Positions 17,475 to 26,453 of a DNA stretch of 39,116 nt are shown here, piece after piece (the first letter of the stretch is position 1; each line of letters opens with the position of its first letter). This DNA comes from Lachnospiraceae bacterium UBA7060 (lineage in GTDB: Bacteria > Bacillota > Clostridia > Lachnospirales > Lachnospiraceae). Position numbers and translations under genes: made by a program. The notes beneath the pieces are model-generated. The model ran no database searches. It was given only the letters and a program-made list of their open reading frames with translations, and was not told the DNA's origin. The stretch spans positions 1 through 39,116 of the forward strand of contig DLAA01000175.1 in assembly GCA_002493835.1 (NCBI GenBank), written 5' to 3'.

Positions 17475-17495
17475 AGAGGCAGGAGGTGGTTAGAG

Positions 17496-18980
17496 ATGGG
17501 TGAGCAATACTTACTTGAAATGAAAGGGATCAGCAAATCATTTCCGGGTGTAAAAGCGCTGGACAATGTAAATTTTCAACTGCGCGCAGGGGAGGTTCAC
17601 GCGCTTCTGGGGGAGAACGGTGCCGGGAAGTCAACGCTGATCAAGGTCCTCGGCGGCATTTACAGTGCAGATGAGGGAGAGATATACATTGATGGACAAA
17701 AGGTAAACATCGACGGGGTTGTGTCTGCCCGGAGTGCCGGAGTATCAATTGTGCATCAGGAGCTTGTGCTGGTACCATATATGACGGTTGCTGAAAATAT
17801 TTTCCTGGGCAGGGAGATGGGCAGCAGGATGAATATCAAGCGCAGACAGATGTCAGAGGAGGCGCAAAAGCTTTTGGATGCCTATGAGATGAACATCGAT
17901 GCGGATATGTTGGTTGAGAAGCTGACGATCGCTCAGCAGCAGATGGTAGAAATTGTGAAAGCAATCTCCTTTAATTCCAAGATACTGGTTATGGATGAGC
18001 CCACTTCTTCTATTTCAGATAAGGAGGTTGGATTCCTGTTTGAAACGATGCGGACTTTGACGAAAAAAGGTGTAGGAATTATTTATATTTCACATAAAAT
18101 GAGTGAGCTGGAAGAAATCTGTGATCGTGTGACGGTTATGCGTGATGGGCAGAGCGTTGGCACCAGAGTGGTCAAAGAAACGAAAAAAGACGATCTGATT
18201 GCACTGATGGTCGGTCGTGAACTGACCAACTATTATACGAGAGATTTTCAGAAGCCGGGCGAAGTGCTTTTGAAATGCGAGCATATTTCGGATGGCAAGA
18301 TGGTGAAGGACGCCAGCTTTGAACTGCACAAAGGCGAGATTATAGGTTTTGCAGGCTTAGTGGGCGCAGGGCGCAGCGAGACCATGAAGGCGGTCTTTGG
18401 ATTGACGCCCGGTATGAAGGGTGAAGTTTATGTGGAGGGAAAACAGGTACATATCAAGTCTCCGGTTGACGCTCTGAAATACGGCATTGCGCTTGTGCCG
18501 GAGAGCAGAAAGGAAGAGGGACTGTATTTGGTGCAAGATGTACAGTTTAATTCTACCATTGAAGTATTGGGGCAGTTTATCAGAAATTTTCGTGTTGATA
18601 CGAAGAAGGAAGAGGAAATTACCCAGAAATATATTGATATGATGGCAACCAAAACGCCGAGTCAGCAGCAGATCATTGGAAACCTGTCAGGCGGAAATCA
18701 GCAGAAAGTTATGATTGGACGGTGGCTTGCCACAGATCCAAAGATACTGGTTTTGGATGAGCCTACCAGAGGCGTGGATGTGGGCGCAAAGGCGGAGATC
18801 TACGCAATTATGAATGAATTGGTAAAACAGGGAATGTCAATCATTATGATATCTTCGGAGCTGCCGGAGATCATCAACATGAGCGACCGTGTTTATGTGA
18901 TGTACGATGGGCATGTGACAGGGTGTCTAGATCATGAGGACGTGACACAGGAAAAGATCATGCAGTTAGCTGCGAAGTGA
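17496..18980 (+). CDS. Sugar ABC transporter ATP-binding protein, RbsA/MglA-like (494 aa)
   Basis: Tandem-ABC ATPase of monosaccharide importers. The first half has Walker A GENGAGKST (about 40-48) and Walker B ILVMDEPTSS. The second half has the usual degenerate Walker A (LVGAGRSETMKAVFG), the signature LSGGNQQKVMIGRWL and Walker B ILVLDEPTRGVDVG. GGAGG precedes ATG 17496. The permease gene follows after 19 nt, and the cognate binding lipoprotein is upstream. It should bind the cytoplasmic face of the permease and power uptake. Confidence 0.95.
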   Translation: MGEQYLLEMKGISKSFPGVKALDNVNFQLRAGEVHALLGENGAGKSTLIKVLGGIYSADEGEIYIDGQKVNIDGVVSARSAGVSIVHQELVLVPYMTVAENIFLGREMGSRMNIKRRQMSEEAQKLLDAYEMNIDADMLVEKLTIAQQQMVEIVKAISFNSKILVMDEPTSSISDKEVGFLFETMRTLTKKGVGIIYISHKMSELEEICDRVTVMRDGQSVGTRVVKETKKDDLIALMVGRELTNYYTRDFQKPGEVLLKCEHISDGKMVKDASFELHKGEIIGFAGLVGAGRSETMKAVFGLTPGMKGEVYVEGKQVHIKSPVDALKYGIALVPESRKEEGLYLVQDVQFNSTIEVLGQFIRNFRVDTKKEEEITQKYIDMMATKTPSQQQIIGNLSGGNQQKVMIGRWLATDPKILVLDEPTRGVDVGAKAEIYAIMNELVKQGMSIIMISSELPEIINMSDRVYVMYDGHVTGCLDHEDVTQEKIMQLAAK

Positions 18981-18999
18981 GCGTAAAGGAGGCATAGAG

Positions 19000-19971
19000 A
19001 TGGGTGTTAGATTGAAAAATGGAGTAGTCAAATATTTTAAAGATAATGTTGGTATTATCATTGCACTTTTAGCAATGTGTTTATTTCTTATGATTTTCCC
19101 GACAACAAGATCTACGTTTTTGACACAGAAGAATATTTTTAATATTCTGCGTCAGAATGCATCTAACTTATTCCTTGCAACAGGTATGACCATGGTTATT
19201 ATCCTGGGAGGCATTGACCTTTCGGTAGGTTCCGTTATCGCCCTGTCCGGCTGTGTGGCGGCAGGCTGTGTAGTACATTTGGGAATGCCGGAGGTGTTTG
19301 CATTTTTGATCGCGATTGGTATTGGTGCTGTGGTAGGTATGGCAAACGGTCTTGTCATTTGTAAGACAAATATCCCGCCTTTCATTGTGACTCTGGCATC
19401 TATGAATATCACAAAAGGTATCGCTCTTGTGTATACGCAGGGTGCGCCAATCCGCTGTATGACGGATGCTTTTAAGTTTCCGGGTGCGGGATATGTGGGA
19501 CCGATTCCAACACCGGTTATTCTGATGCTGATCATCTTTGTTCTGGCGGTGCTGCTCATTAACCGCACACATTTCGGAAGACATATTTATGCAGTCGGCG
19601 GTAATGCGCAGGCGGCGAGATTTTCCGGTATCAATGTGAGTAAAGTGAAATTTTTAGTACATACTTTTATCGGAGTTATGGCAGGTATCGCAGGTGTGGT
19701 TGTGGCTTCTCGTCTGTATTCTGGACAGCCTACAGCCGGTGACGGTGCAGAGATGGACGCTATCGCGGCGGTTGTTGTCGGTGGTACTTCCATGAGCGGC
19801 GGTTCCGGACGTCTGGGCGGCACTCTGATCGGTGTGCTGATCATAGGTGTTTTGAACAACGGCCTGAATCTGATGGGCGTGGATTCTAACTGGCAGTATA
19901 TTGTCAAAGGATTCGTTATTCTGCTCGCTGTCTATGTAGACTTTATCCGTAACAGAAAAGCAGGTAGATAA
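19000..19971 (+). CDS. Sugar ABC transporter permease, RbsC-like (323 aa)
   Basis: Very hydrophobic protein with about 8-10 membrane segments and typical RbsC-family stretches: GMTMVIILGGIDLSVGSV near residues 61-78, FSGINVSKVKFLVHTFIG and GTSMSGGSGRLGGTLIGVLI. It forms the membrane channel with the preceding ATPase and receives sugar from the binding lipoprotein. GGAGGC precedes ATG 19000. The substrate is unknown. Confidence 0.95.
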   Translation: MGVRLKNGVVKYFKDNVGIIIALLAMCLFLMIFPTTRSTFLTQKNIFNILRQNASNLFLATGMTMVIILGGIDLSVGSVIALSGCVAAGCVVHLGMPEVFAFLIAIGIGAVVGMANGLVICKTNIPPFIVTLASMNITKGIALVYTQGAPIRCMTDAFKFPGAGYVGPIPTPVILMLIIFVLAVLLINRTHFGRHIYAVGGNAQAARFSGINVSKVKFLVHTFIGVMAGIAGVVVASRLYSGQPTAGDGAEMDAIAAVVVGGTSMSGGSGRLGGTLIGVLIIGVLNNGLNLMGVDSNWQYIVKGFVILLAVYVDFIRNRKAGR

Positions 19972-20056
19972 TACGGGTATAAGCAGAGTCAGTGGGTGTC
20001 ATAGATAGAATGCATGTCTGCATGCAGAGATCAAATATGACGGCCCGCGATGAGCA

Positions 20057-20093
20057 AAGTGAACTCGGGATACTTTGTATCCCGAGTTCACTT
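20057..20093. repeat. Strong 17-bp hairpin before the second binding-protein gene
   Basis: A perfect 17-bp stem (20057-20073 with 20077-20093) closes on a TTT loop. No T-run follows, so it is not a classical terminator. It lies in a 157-nt gap between the permease and the next gene, ending 35 nt before the start codon. It could block 3' nucleases, reduce read-through or bind a regulator. A smaller inverted repeat, GCATG/CATGC, lies just upstream around 20011-20024. Confidence 0.8.
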
Positions 20094-20128
20094 ACATTCA
20101 GAGTCATCTGAAAGAAGGAAAAGAGAAA

Positions 20129-21073
20129 ATGAAGCGATTTGTATTGGCAGCAGGGCTTGTATTTCTTATAATGACTGTGACAAGGTGCTCTTTCGTGGAT
20201 CAGTCGAAGGAGCCAAACACCCCGCGCATTTTTGGAGCTACCTATATGACCAGGAACAATCCCTACTTTGATGTGTTAAATGAGGCTATCACACAGGTTG
20301 TGGAGGGAAACGGGGATATTCTGATTTCCAGAGATCCCTGCCAGGATCAGGAGAAACAGAACGGACAGATTCTGGAATTGATTGACGAGGGGATTGAGGT
20401 GTTGTTTTTAAACCCGGTGGATTGGGAGACAGTGCGTCCGGCATTGGAAGCATGCCGGGAGGCAGGGGTTGTGGTCATCAATATCGATACGGTGGTCAAA
20501 GACAAGGAGTACGTGACGTCTATCATAGAGACGGATAATTACCAGGCAGGCGTTTTGTGTGCAGAGGATATGATGCAGCGGGTGGATGAAGCAAAGATCG
20601 TTGTAATCAATAACCCGGGACAGACTTCGATCAGCAACAGAGTAGACGGCTTTTTGGATACGATTGCGGATAATGACAATTATGAAATCGTATATGAAGG
20701 CATCGGACGCGGGGAATTTGAAGTCAGCGCACAGGTGATGAGGGATGTCCTAAAGCAGGGTGTTGCGTTTAACGTGGTGCTGGGCGGCAACGACCCGACG
20801 GCGCTGGGAGCGCTTGCAACTTTGCAGCAGTATCGCAGAGAGGAAGGGGTCTTGATTTATGGGATTGATGGTTCACCTGACTTTAAGGTGATGCTGAAAC
20901 TTGGCTATGTAACGGGGACCAGTGCGCAGAGTCCGGAGACCATTGGGAGGATGGCGGCGGATATCGCCTACGACTATCTAAATGGGGAAGAAGTACCAGA
21001 ATATTTGAGCATTGAGCCCTACATGATCACAGAGGATAATCTTGACGAATTTGAAGTGAATGGCTGGCAGTAG
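20129..21073 (+). CDS. Second RbsB-like sugar-binding protein, probably the sensor partner of the kinase (314 aa)
   Basis: Paralogue of the binding lipoprotein encoded at 16218: it shares N-P-[FY]-F near the start, LFLNPVDW, GGNDPTALGALA, YGIDGSPD, SAQSPETIGR, and even the ending NGWQ. It lacks the Ala/Pro/Glu linker. The N-terminus is an export signal or anchor, with Cys20 after V-T-R; an Arg before the Cys is abnormal for a lipobox, so lipidation is doubtful. ATG 20129 is chosen over an upstream in-frame start because GAAGGAAAAG precedes it. The kinase gene starts 9 nt after its stop, so it is probably the ligand receptor for that kinase. Confidence 0.9.
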   Translation: MKRFVLAAGLVFLIMTVTRCSFVDQSKEPNTPRIFGATYMTRNNPYFDVLNEAITQVVEGNGDILISRDPCQDQEKQNGQILELIDEGIEVLFLNPVDWETVRPALEACREAGVVVINIDTVVKDKEYVTSIIETDNYQAGVLCAEDMMQRVDEAKIVVINNPGQTSISNRVDGFLDTIADNDNYEIVYEGIGRGEFEVSAQVMRDVLKQGVAFNVVLGGNDPTALGALATLQQYRREEGVLIYGIDGSPDFKVMLKLGYVTGTSAQSPETIGRMAADIAYDYLNGEEVPEYLSIEPYMITEDNLDEFEVNGWQ

Positions 21074-21082
21074 AGGAAGGCT

Positions 21083-22393
21083 ATGAGAGAAAAGAAGGAA
21101 TATTACACGGGAATGTTTCAGTGGGCCATGCTGGTTTTAAACTGCGCGGCTGTAGTATTTATCTGTACTTTTATCTATATAACGACAAATCGGATCAGGG
21201 CGCATTATGACGCGAGGAATTTTCTGGGAAATGTGATGACAATACCGGATAATCCAAGAACCAATCTGTGGCTGTGTATGATTCTGCTGGGCCTGCTTGT
21301 GGTCAATTTCATCTTCCGGCATTTTCCCCGGACGGAGTATAGCCGGGGTGCAGCATTTTCCCTGGTAGTGGAGCTGCTCATCTGCGTAGTGATTATGTAC
21401 CGCCTGGACTTTAATTATAACGGTCTTCTGCTTTTGGTGTTTGCGGATGTGATTGCCTATATCAAGGACAGTAAGGCGAAGATGGGCTTTCTCCTGCTGG
21501 CAATCGGCGGTTATCTGCTCGCGGACTATGAGCTTTTGTCCATCTATATGCCGCTTTTCAATATGATGGATTATGTAAGATATTATACTTTCACGAGTCA
21601 GCAGTGGCTTTCCTGTATCTGGAATACTATGATTTCTCTGAATATTATTCTGTTTGTGGGATATTGCTTTTCTGTAATTAATATCCAGAGGGGAACGATA
21701 GAGGAGGTTAATGAACTATACCATGAACTGCAGAACGCAAACGAGCAGCTTTCGGAGTACGCTGATATGGCGGAGAAGATGGCACAGACAAATGAGCGAA
21801 ACCGGATTGCCAGAGAGATCCATGACACGCTGGGGCACAGGCTGACGGGCATTATCGCTGGGCTGGATGCCTGCCTGGCGCTGGCAGATGTGGCACCCCA
21901 GGAAGTGAAGAAGCAGCTGAGCGTTCTGGCTGATGTAAGCCGGGAGGGTATTAAAGAGGTGCGCCGTTCTGTGAGTGAATTGCGGCCGGATGCCGTGGAG
22001 AGGCTCAGTCTGAATGCATCGATACGCAAAATGGTGACGGATATGGGTAAGATGAGCGATACACAGATTTATTTTGATGCCGGAGGGGAGAAACTTGAGT
22101 TTGGAGAGGATGAGTCAAACATAATTTACCGGATCATTCAGGAGAGCATAACCAATGCGGTACGTCATGGACATGCGGGACAGATTTGGGTTACGTTGAA
22201 GCGGATCGACGGAGAAGTTCTTCTTGAGATTAAGGATGATGGAATAGGGTGCAAGGAGTTAAAGAGCGGCTTCGGCACTAGGCATATGAAAGAAAGAATA
22301 GAAATGCTCGGAGGTACGATTGCCTTTGACGGACAAAAGGGATTCAAGGTAACCGCACATATACCGATCCGCTGGGGGGAGACATATGATTAA
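21083..22393 (+). CDS. Membrane histidine kinase, NarL-partner type (HisKA_3) (436 aa)
   Basis: Sensor kinase. About six membrane segments (roughly 12-34, 62-79, 88-106, 114-128, 134-150, 180-199) precede a coiled coil (about 202-235). The phosphoacceptor is His247 in RIAREIHDTLGHRLTGI, followed by a HATPase_c domain with IIQESITNAVRHGHAG and DDGIGC boxes. There is no large extracellular domain, which fits signal entry through a separate binding protein. GAGGAAGG precedes the start. The last 8 nt overlap the response-regulator gene, so the two are translationally coupled. Confidence 0.95.
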   Translation: MREKKEYYTGMFQWAMLVLNCAAVVFICTFIYITTNRIRAHYDARNFLGNVMTIPDNPRTNLWLCMILLGLLVVNFIFRHFPRTEYSRGAAFSLVVELLICVVIMYRLDFNYNGLLLLVFADVIAYIKDSKAKMGFLLLAIGGYLLADYELLSIYMPLFNMMDYVRYYTFTSQQWLSCIWNTMISLNIILFVGYCFSVINIQRGTIEEVNELYHELQNANEQLSEYADMAEKMAQTNERNRIAREIHDTLGHRLTGIIAGLDACLALADVAPQEVKKQLSVLADVSREGIKEVRRSVSELRPDAVERLSLNASIRKMVTDMGKMSDTQIYFDAGGEKLEFGEDESNIIYRIIQESITNAVRHGHAGQIWVTLKRIDGEVLLEIKDDGIGCKELKSGFGTRHMKERIEMLGGTIAFDGQKGFKVTAHIPIRWGETYD

Positions 22394-23060
22394 AGTGTTA
22401 GTGGCAGACGATCAGGAGCTGATCCGCCAGAGTCTGCAGATTGTATTGAACAGCAAAGAGGGAATTGAAGTTACGGACGTGGCCACCGATGGACGAGAGG
22501 TGATCCAGTGTGTCCGCAAACAGAAACCGGATGTGATCTTGATGGATATTCGTATGCCGAAGATGGATGGTGTGCAGTGTACGAAAATTATCAAGGAAAA
22601 TTATCCGCAAATTAAAATTATAATTCTGACGACCTTTGATGACGATGAGTATGTTTACAATGCGTTGAAGTATGGCGCAAGCGGCTATCTTTTAAAGGGT
22701 GTTTCCATGGATGAGCTGGAGAATGCGGTTAGAACCGTATTCAGCGGCCGGGCTATGATCAATCCCGATATCGCGGCAAAGGTGCTCAACTTGTTTTCCA
22801 GAATGGCCCGCGCTGACTATACGATCCCGGTGGGGAAGAAAGGTGTGGAGGAACTGACGAAGACAGAATGGAAGATTATTGAGCAGGTGGGAACCGGCGC
22901 TGCTAACAAGGAGATTGCGGAAGCTTTGAAACTGTCAGATGGAACCGTGAGAAACTATCTGAGTACCATTTTGAACAAACTGGAGCTTAGAGACCGCACA
23001 CAGCTTGCGATCTGGGCGGTTCAGACCAATGTGGCTTCCTATGTGAAGGATGATGAGTGA
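22386..23060 (+). CDS. NarL/FixJ-family response regulator (224 aa)
   Basis: Receiver domain at 1-120 with acidic pocket ADDQ (Asp8, Asp9) and phosphoacceptor Asp54 in VILMDIRMPKMDG, then a LuxR-type helix-turn-helix (LTKTEWKIIEQVGTGAANKE, KLSDGTVRNYLSTILNKL). It is phosphorylated by the kinase encoded just upstream and should control transcription of this transporter/sensor locus or of sugar-use genes. Its stop overlaps the next start by one base (TGATG). Confidence 0.95.
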   Translation: MIKVLVADDQELIRQSLQIVLNSKEGIEVTDVATDGREVIQCVRKQKPDVILMDIRMPKMDGVQCTKIIKENYPQIKIIILTTFDDDEYVYNALKYGASGYLLKGVSMDELENAVRTVFSGRAMINPDIAAKVLNLFSRMARADYTIPVGKKGVEELTKTEWKIIEQVGTGAANKEIAEALKLSDGTVRNYLSTILNKLELRDRTQLAIWAVQTNVASYVKDDE

Positions 23061-24379
23061 TGAAAATACTGCGTAAAAGGAGAGACGAATCTATTCTCAT
23101 CCTGTTTTTTCTCATGCTGATAATGGGTATGGCGTATTGGTTTACAAAGCCACATACGGAAGTGTTGGAGTTTGGCATGTTCACCGGAAGCAATTGGAAT
23201 GTCGCAAACGCCAATAGTTTTGTGATTATTGACAAGGCGATCGCCCGCTTTGAGGAGGAACATCCTGGGGTGAAAGTTCATTATTATAGTGGTGTTCCAC
23301 GGGACGAGTATTCGGAGTGGCTTTCCAGAAAGATTTTGGCAGGTGAGGAGCCGGATGTGTTTATGGTGCTGGGAAGCGACTTTGATCAGTTTTCATCAAT
23401 TGGTATAATGAAAAATTTGGAAGAACTGATCGAGGCGGACGAGACTTTTGATGAGGAGAAATACTTTTCCAGCGCCCTCAGTACGGGTAAGTATAGTAAT
23501 GTGCAATATGCACTTCCCTACGAGACAGTTCCAACATTGATGTTCGTGAACCAGACGCTCCTGATAAAGGAAGGAATCGAGATGCCGGGGAGTGACTGGA
23601 ATTGGGAAGATATGTATGCCATATGCAGCCAGGTAACCAGAGATTTGGATGGGGATGGAATACTGGATCAGTTTGGAATTTGCAATTATGATTGGCAGGA
23701 TGCAGTTTATTCTAACGGGGGCAAGATTTTCCAGGCAAATGGAAAGAATTGTTTCTTGGCAGATGAAAGTGTGATCGATGCGGTGAAATATATCCGTCAG
23801 TTGAATGAGCTGTATCAGGGGCAGAAGGTTGTGCGGGAAGATTTTAATGAGGGCAACGTAGCGTTTATGCCGTTGACTTTTGCAGAGTATCGAACGTATA
23901 AGACTTATCCTTATCGAATCAAGAGATATGCTAATTTTAAGTGGGACTGTATCACCATGCCGGCGGGAACGGACGGAGACAATGTGTCTCAGGTGGACAC
24001 GCTGCTTATGGGAATCAGCGCTAATACCCGGAAGGAGGAATTGGCATGGGAATTTTTAAAGCTTCTCACTTATGATGAGGAGATTCAGACACAGATCTTT
24101 TCTCACTCCCAGGGTGCTTCCGTTCTGCGGGCAGTGACCCAGTCCGCAGAGATGGAAGAGATTGTGCAGGCAGAGATGGAGGAGGGTGAGACGGTTATCA
24201 GCGGCAGACTTTTGGGAAAGGTAATAGAGGAAGGTTACACGGCACCGCAGTTTAAGAAATATGAGCAGGCGCTGTCTCTGACAGACAGTGAGGTTGGAGA
24301 AATTTTGGAGGATGATGCGACGATAGAGAGCGATATGAAGATTCTGCAGAGGACGATAAACAGCTATCTGCAGCAGTGA
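23060..24379 (+). CDS. Membrane-anchored family-1 extracellular solute-binding protein (439 aa)
   Basis: MalE/UgpB-like binding protein. An N-terminal hydrophobic anchor (about 9-27, SILILFFLMLIMGMAYWF) has no lipobox, so the protein probably stays attached by a helix. The mature part has typical features: FEEEHPGVKVHYYSGVP, EEPDVFMVLGSD, DLDGDGILDQFGI, AWEFLKLLTYDEEIQ. There is no permease beside it, and it is translationally coupled to the kinase/regulator pair. It may therefore be a second sensory input to the kinase rather than a transporter part; this is inference. Confidence 0.88.
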   Translation: MKILRKRRDESILILFFLMLIMGMAYWFTKPHTEVLEFGMFTGSNWNVANANSFVIIDKAIARFEEEHPGVKVHYYSGVPRDEYSEWLSRKILAGEEPDVFMVLGSDFDQFSSIGIMKNLEELIEADETFDEEKYFSSALSTGKYSNVQYALPYETVPTLMFVNQTLLIKEGIEMPGSDWNWEDMYAICSQVTRDLDGDGILDQFGICNYDWQDAVYSNGGKIFQANGKNCFLADESVIDAVKYIRQLNELYQGQKVVREDFNEGNVAFMPLTFAEYRTYKTYPYRIKRYANFKWDCITMPAGTDGDNVSQVDTLLMGISANTRKEELAWEFLKLLTYDEEIQTQIFSHSQGASVLRAVTQSAEMEEIVQAEMEEGETVISGRLLGKVIEEGYTAPQFKKYEQALSLTDSEVGEILEDDATIESDMKILQRTINSYLQQ

Positions 24380-24444
24380 CTGGGAAATTTCGTTTCTTTT
24401 TACGAGCCAGGAATAGCAACAAAATTTCTTTTGCAGTGCAGGGA

Positions 24445-24473
24445 TTTACAGGGAAAGGTTTTGCGGCTATAAT
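24445..24473 (+). promoter_or_regulatory. Sigma-A promoter for the secreted glycosidase-like gene
   Basis: TTTACA (24445-24450), 17-nt spacer, TATAAT (24468-24473). The start codon is 80 nt downstream. The rest of the 24380-24552 gap shows no other clear signal. Confidence 0.8.
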
Positions 24474-24552
24474 AAATAGAAATAATACGAACTGTCCGCA
24501 GAGATGAACGCGTGGAACAGTCTCAAAAAAACGTTGGGAGAGAGCTATTTTT

Positions 24553-26202
24553 ATGAGAGTATGCAAAAGAAAAATGTGGAAGATCGGTGGAGGAGCTGCA
24601 GCCTTCCTGTTACTATTGACTGCTTTAGTCATGATCTGTGGTGGGAATGTACAGGCAGCGGGACGGCCTGTGACCATCCATTCCTGTCAGATTTTGGGAG
24701 GGGATGTGTCCTGTACGCTGACGGCGAACAGCGTTCCTTCGAGTGATGATGGAAAATATTATATTTATGCGGATCAGGTCTATGAGGATGGACCAGTGGG
24801 CGATTTGGTGGCAGCGGTGGACGCGGCATCTTCCGTGACCGTCTTTTTCCCGTTAAACTATAACACAGCGGACTCCAACTTAAGCCGTAAATTTTTGGTG
24901 GCGGTAAAGAGCGGCGGACAGATGGTGCAAGTCAGCGACGAGCATTATATCACGAATCCGGAAGCTATCGCGTCTTTCACAACAGGGCGCATGAACAGGG
25001 GTATTAAGGGAATACTGCCGGAAGTCTCTGCGATTGCGAGTGGCGAGCTAAAGGACTTGGGGATACAGCAGGTTGTCTATAACATTTATCTGGATGAAAT
25101 CTGTGCAGCGCCAGGCGCGGCTGGAACAATTTCCTTTGATTATAACGGGCAGACTTACTATTTCAGCAATGGCAGGGTCACGCACTATGACCAGATGGTG
25201 AAGGGGTATAATAATCTGGGAATACAGGTGACCATGGTAATTTTGAATAGAGGAGGTAATGAAGGTTCGCTGGACTTGGTTCATCCCCAGGCGTTAGATG
25301 GAACGGAGTGTCCAAGCTACGCACTGAATGTGGAGGAGAGCGGCGGAGTGGAACATCTGAAGGCGGTGAGTGCCTTTCTAGGGCAGCGCTATTCGGGCAG
25401 AACAGGCAATGGCCAGATTGATAACTGGATTCTCGGCAATGAGGTTAATGCGAGAACCTCTTGGTGGTACATGAATTCCAGTTCTCTCGATGAAAATGTG
25501 AGCGCCTATGTGAAGGCTTTCCGCATTGTTTACAATGAACTGAAGGCTATGAATGCCAATGTGCAGGTGTACAATTCTATCGATCAGGAGTGGGGACGCA
25601 AGTCCAATCCCGGCAGTTTCCTGGCAAAAGATTATCTGGATCAATTTAACTACTATATAAACAGAGAGGGAAATATCGACTGGGGGCTTTCCTATCACCC
25701 TTACAATTCACCGCTCTATGATCCCTATGCGTGGAACGGCCCTGCAGTTTGGGTGAAGGAGAGTGTGTCTACCCCTTACATTACGATGCAGAATATCGAT
25801 ATTTTGATTGACTATATGCATCAGGGTAAGTTTTTAAATCCGGCGGGGCAGGTGCGCAGCATCTCTCTGGCAGAGATTGGCTATACATCCTATTTTGGTG
25901 ATGAAAATCAGGAGGCGTCAATAGCATACGGCTATCTGAAGGCGGCGGCTCTTCCGGATGTAGACGCGTTTATGCTCTTCCGCTTGAAGGATGATGCGCA
26001 CGAGATGGAGAGCAAGCTGAATTTGGGAATTACCAATTTGGATGGCAGCCACAAGCCCGCTTACGATATTTACAAGAACCTGGGTACGGCAGGTGAGGGA
26101 ACTGTGAAGGCGCGCGCCTCAGAGATCATCGGCATGGATATTGACGAGATGATCAGCCAGAATATCATCTGGACCCGAGGCGGCGATGGTGTAGTGCAGT
26201 GA
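24553..26202 (+). CDS. Secreted putative glycoside hydrolase, DUF5722-like (549 aa)
   Basis: Signal peptide (positive start, hydrophobic 11-30, cleavage near VQA-AG) on a large exported protein. A beta-rich N-terminal region (about 38-150) is followed by a likely TIM-barrel. Two acidic positions look like the paired glutamates of clan GH-A: Glu297 in WILGNEVNAR (strand 4, acid/base) and Glu441 in ISLAEIGYTS (strand 7, nucleophile). They are 144 residues apart, and SYHPYNSPLYDPYAW lies between. I recall similar proteins grouped as DUF5722; that name is from memory. The substrate is unknown. It has its own promoter and lies next to sugar uptake/sensing genes, suggesting that it frees the sugar they detect. 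GGGAGAG lies about 10 nt before the ATG. Confidence 0.7.
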   Translation: MRVCKRKMWKIGGGAAAFLLLLTALVMICGGNVQAAGRPVTIHSCQILGGDVSCTLTANSVPSSDDGKYYIYADQVYEDGPVGDLVAAVDAASSVTVFFPLNYNTADSNLSRKFLVAVKSGGQMVQVSDEHYITNPEAIASFTTGRMNRGIKGILPEVSAIASGELKDLGIQQVVYNIYLDEICAAPGAAGTISFDYNGQTYYFSNGRVTHYDQMVKGYNNLGIQVTMVILNRGGNEGSLDLVHPQALDGTECPSYALNVEESGGVEHLKAVSAFLGQRYSGRTGNGQIDNWILGNEVNARTSWWYMNSSSLDENVSAYVKAFRIVYNELKAMNANVQVYNSIDQEWGRKSNPGSFLAKDYLDQFNYYINREGNIDWGLSYHPYNSPLYDPYAWNGPAVWVKESVSTPYITMQNIDILIDYMHQGKFLNPAGQVRSISLAEIGYTSYFGDENQEASIAYGYLKAAALPDVDAFMLFRLKDDAHEMESKLNLGITNLDGSHKPAYDIYKNLGTAGEGTVKARASEIIGMDIDEMISQNIIWTRGGDGVVQ

Positions 26203-26249
26203 TGCGTACCGGTGAAATCAAATGATGAATAGAAAATGGGTGATTGCGG

Positions 26250-26414
26250 ATGACATTAGAGGAACAAAAGCAGGTTGCGATTGATTACTATGTGAATTTA
26301 ATGAGAATTAAAGCGCACGAAACAGGTGAAAACAGAGAACTTGATTATCAGATCAAGATCGCCAATTTAAAACTTTCGACATTTAATATTGATGTCTCAG
26401 AACTTGAATTTTGA
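26250..26414 (+). CDS. Small conserved-looking protein (54 aa), paralogue of the one at 36784
   Basis: ATG 26250 starts a 54-codon frame ending in TGA directly before a terminator; a weak GGGTGA lies 6 nt upstream. The product is charged and helical (MTLEEQKQVAIDYYVNLMRI ... LDYQIKIANLKLSTFNIDV). It aligns clearly with the small protein encoded at 36784-36963: both share V-x-ID-x-Y-x2-L-x2-IK, then EN, LDY-x-IK, KLS and a Val before the acidic end. Conservation between paralogues is the main evidence that it is real. Function unknown. Confidence 0.72.
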   Translation: MTLEEQKQVAIDYYVNLMRIKAHETGENRELDYQIKIANLKLSTFNIDVSELEF

Positions 26415-26418
26415 CAGG

Positions 26419-26453
26419 AAAAGGAGCTGTTGCTTTGCAACAGCTCCTTTTTT
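26419..26453. terminator. Bidirectional terminator
   Basis: A 15-bp stem (26419-26433 with 26437-26451) has a TTT loop, T residues on its right side and A residues on its left. It ends transcription of the small + strand gene and of the SPFH/ribbon-helix-helix pair coming from the other side, whose stop codon overlaps the T-run. Confidence 0.93.

Noticed and set aside
20057..20093. Rho-independent terminator after the permease gene
   Set aside because: The stem is strong but no T-run follows on either strand.
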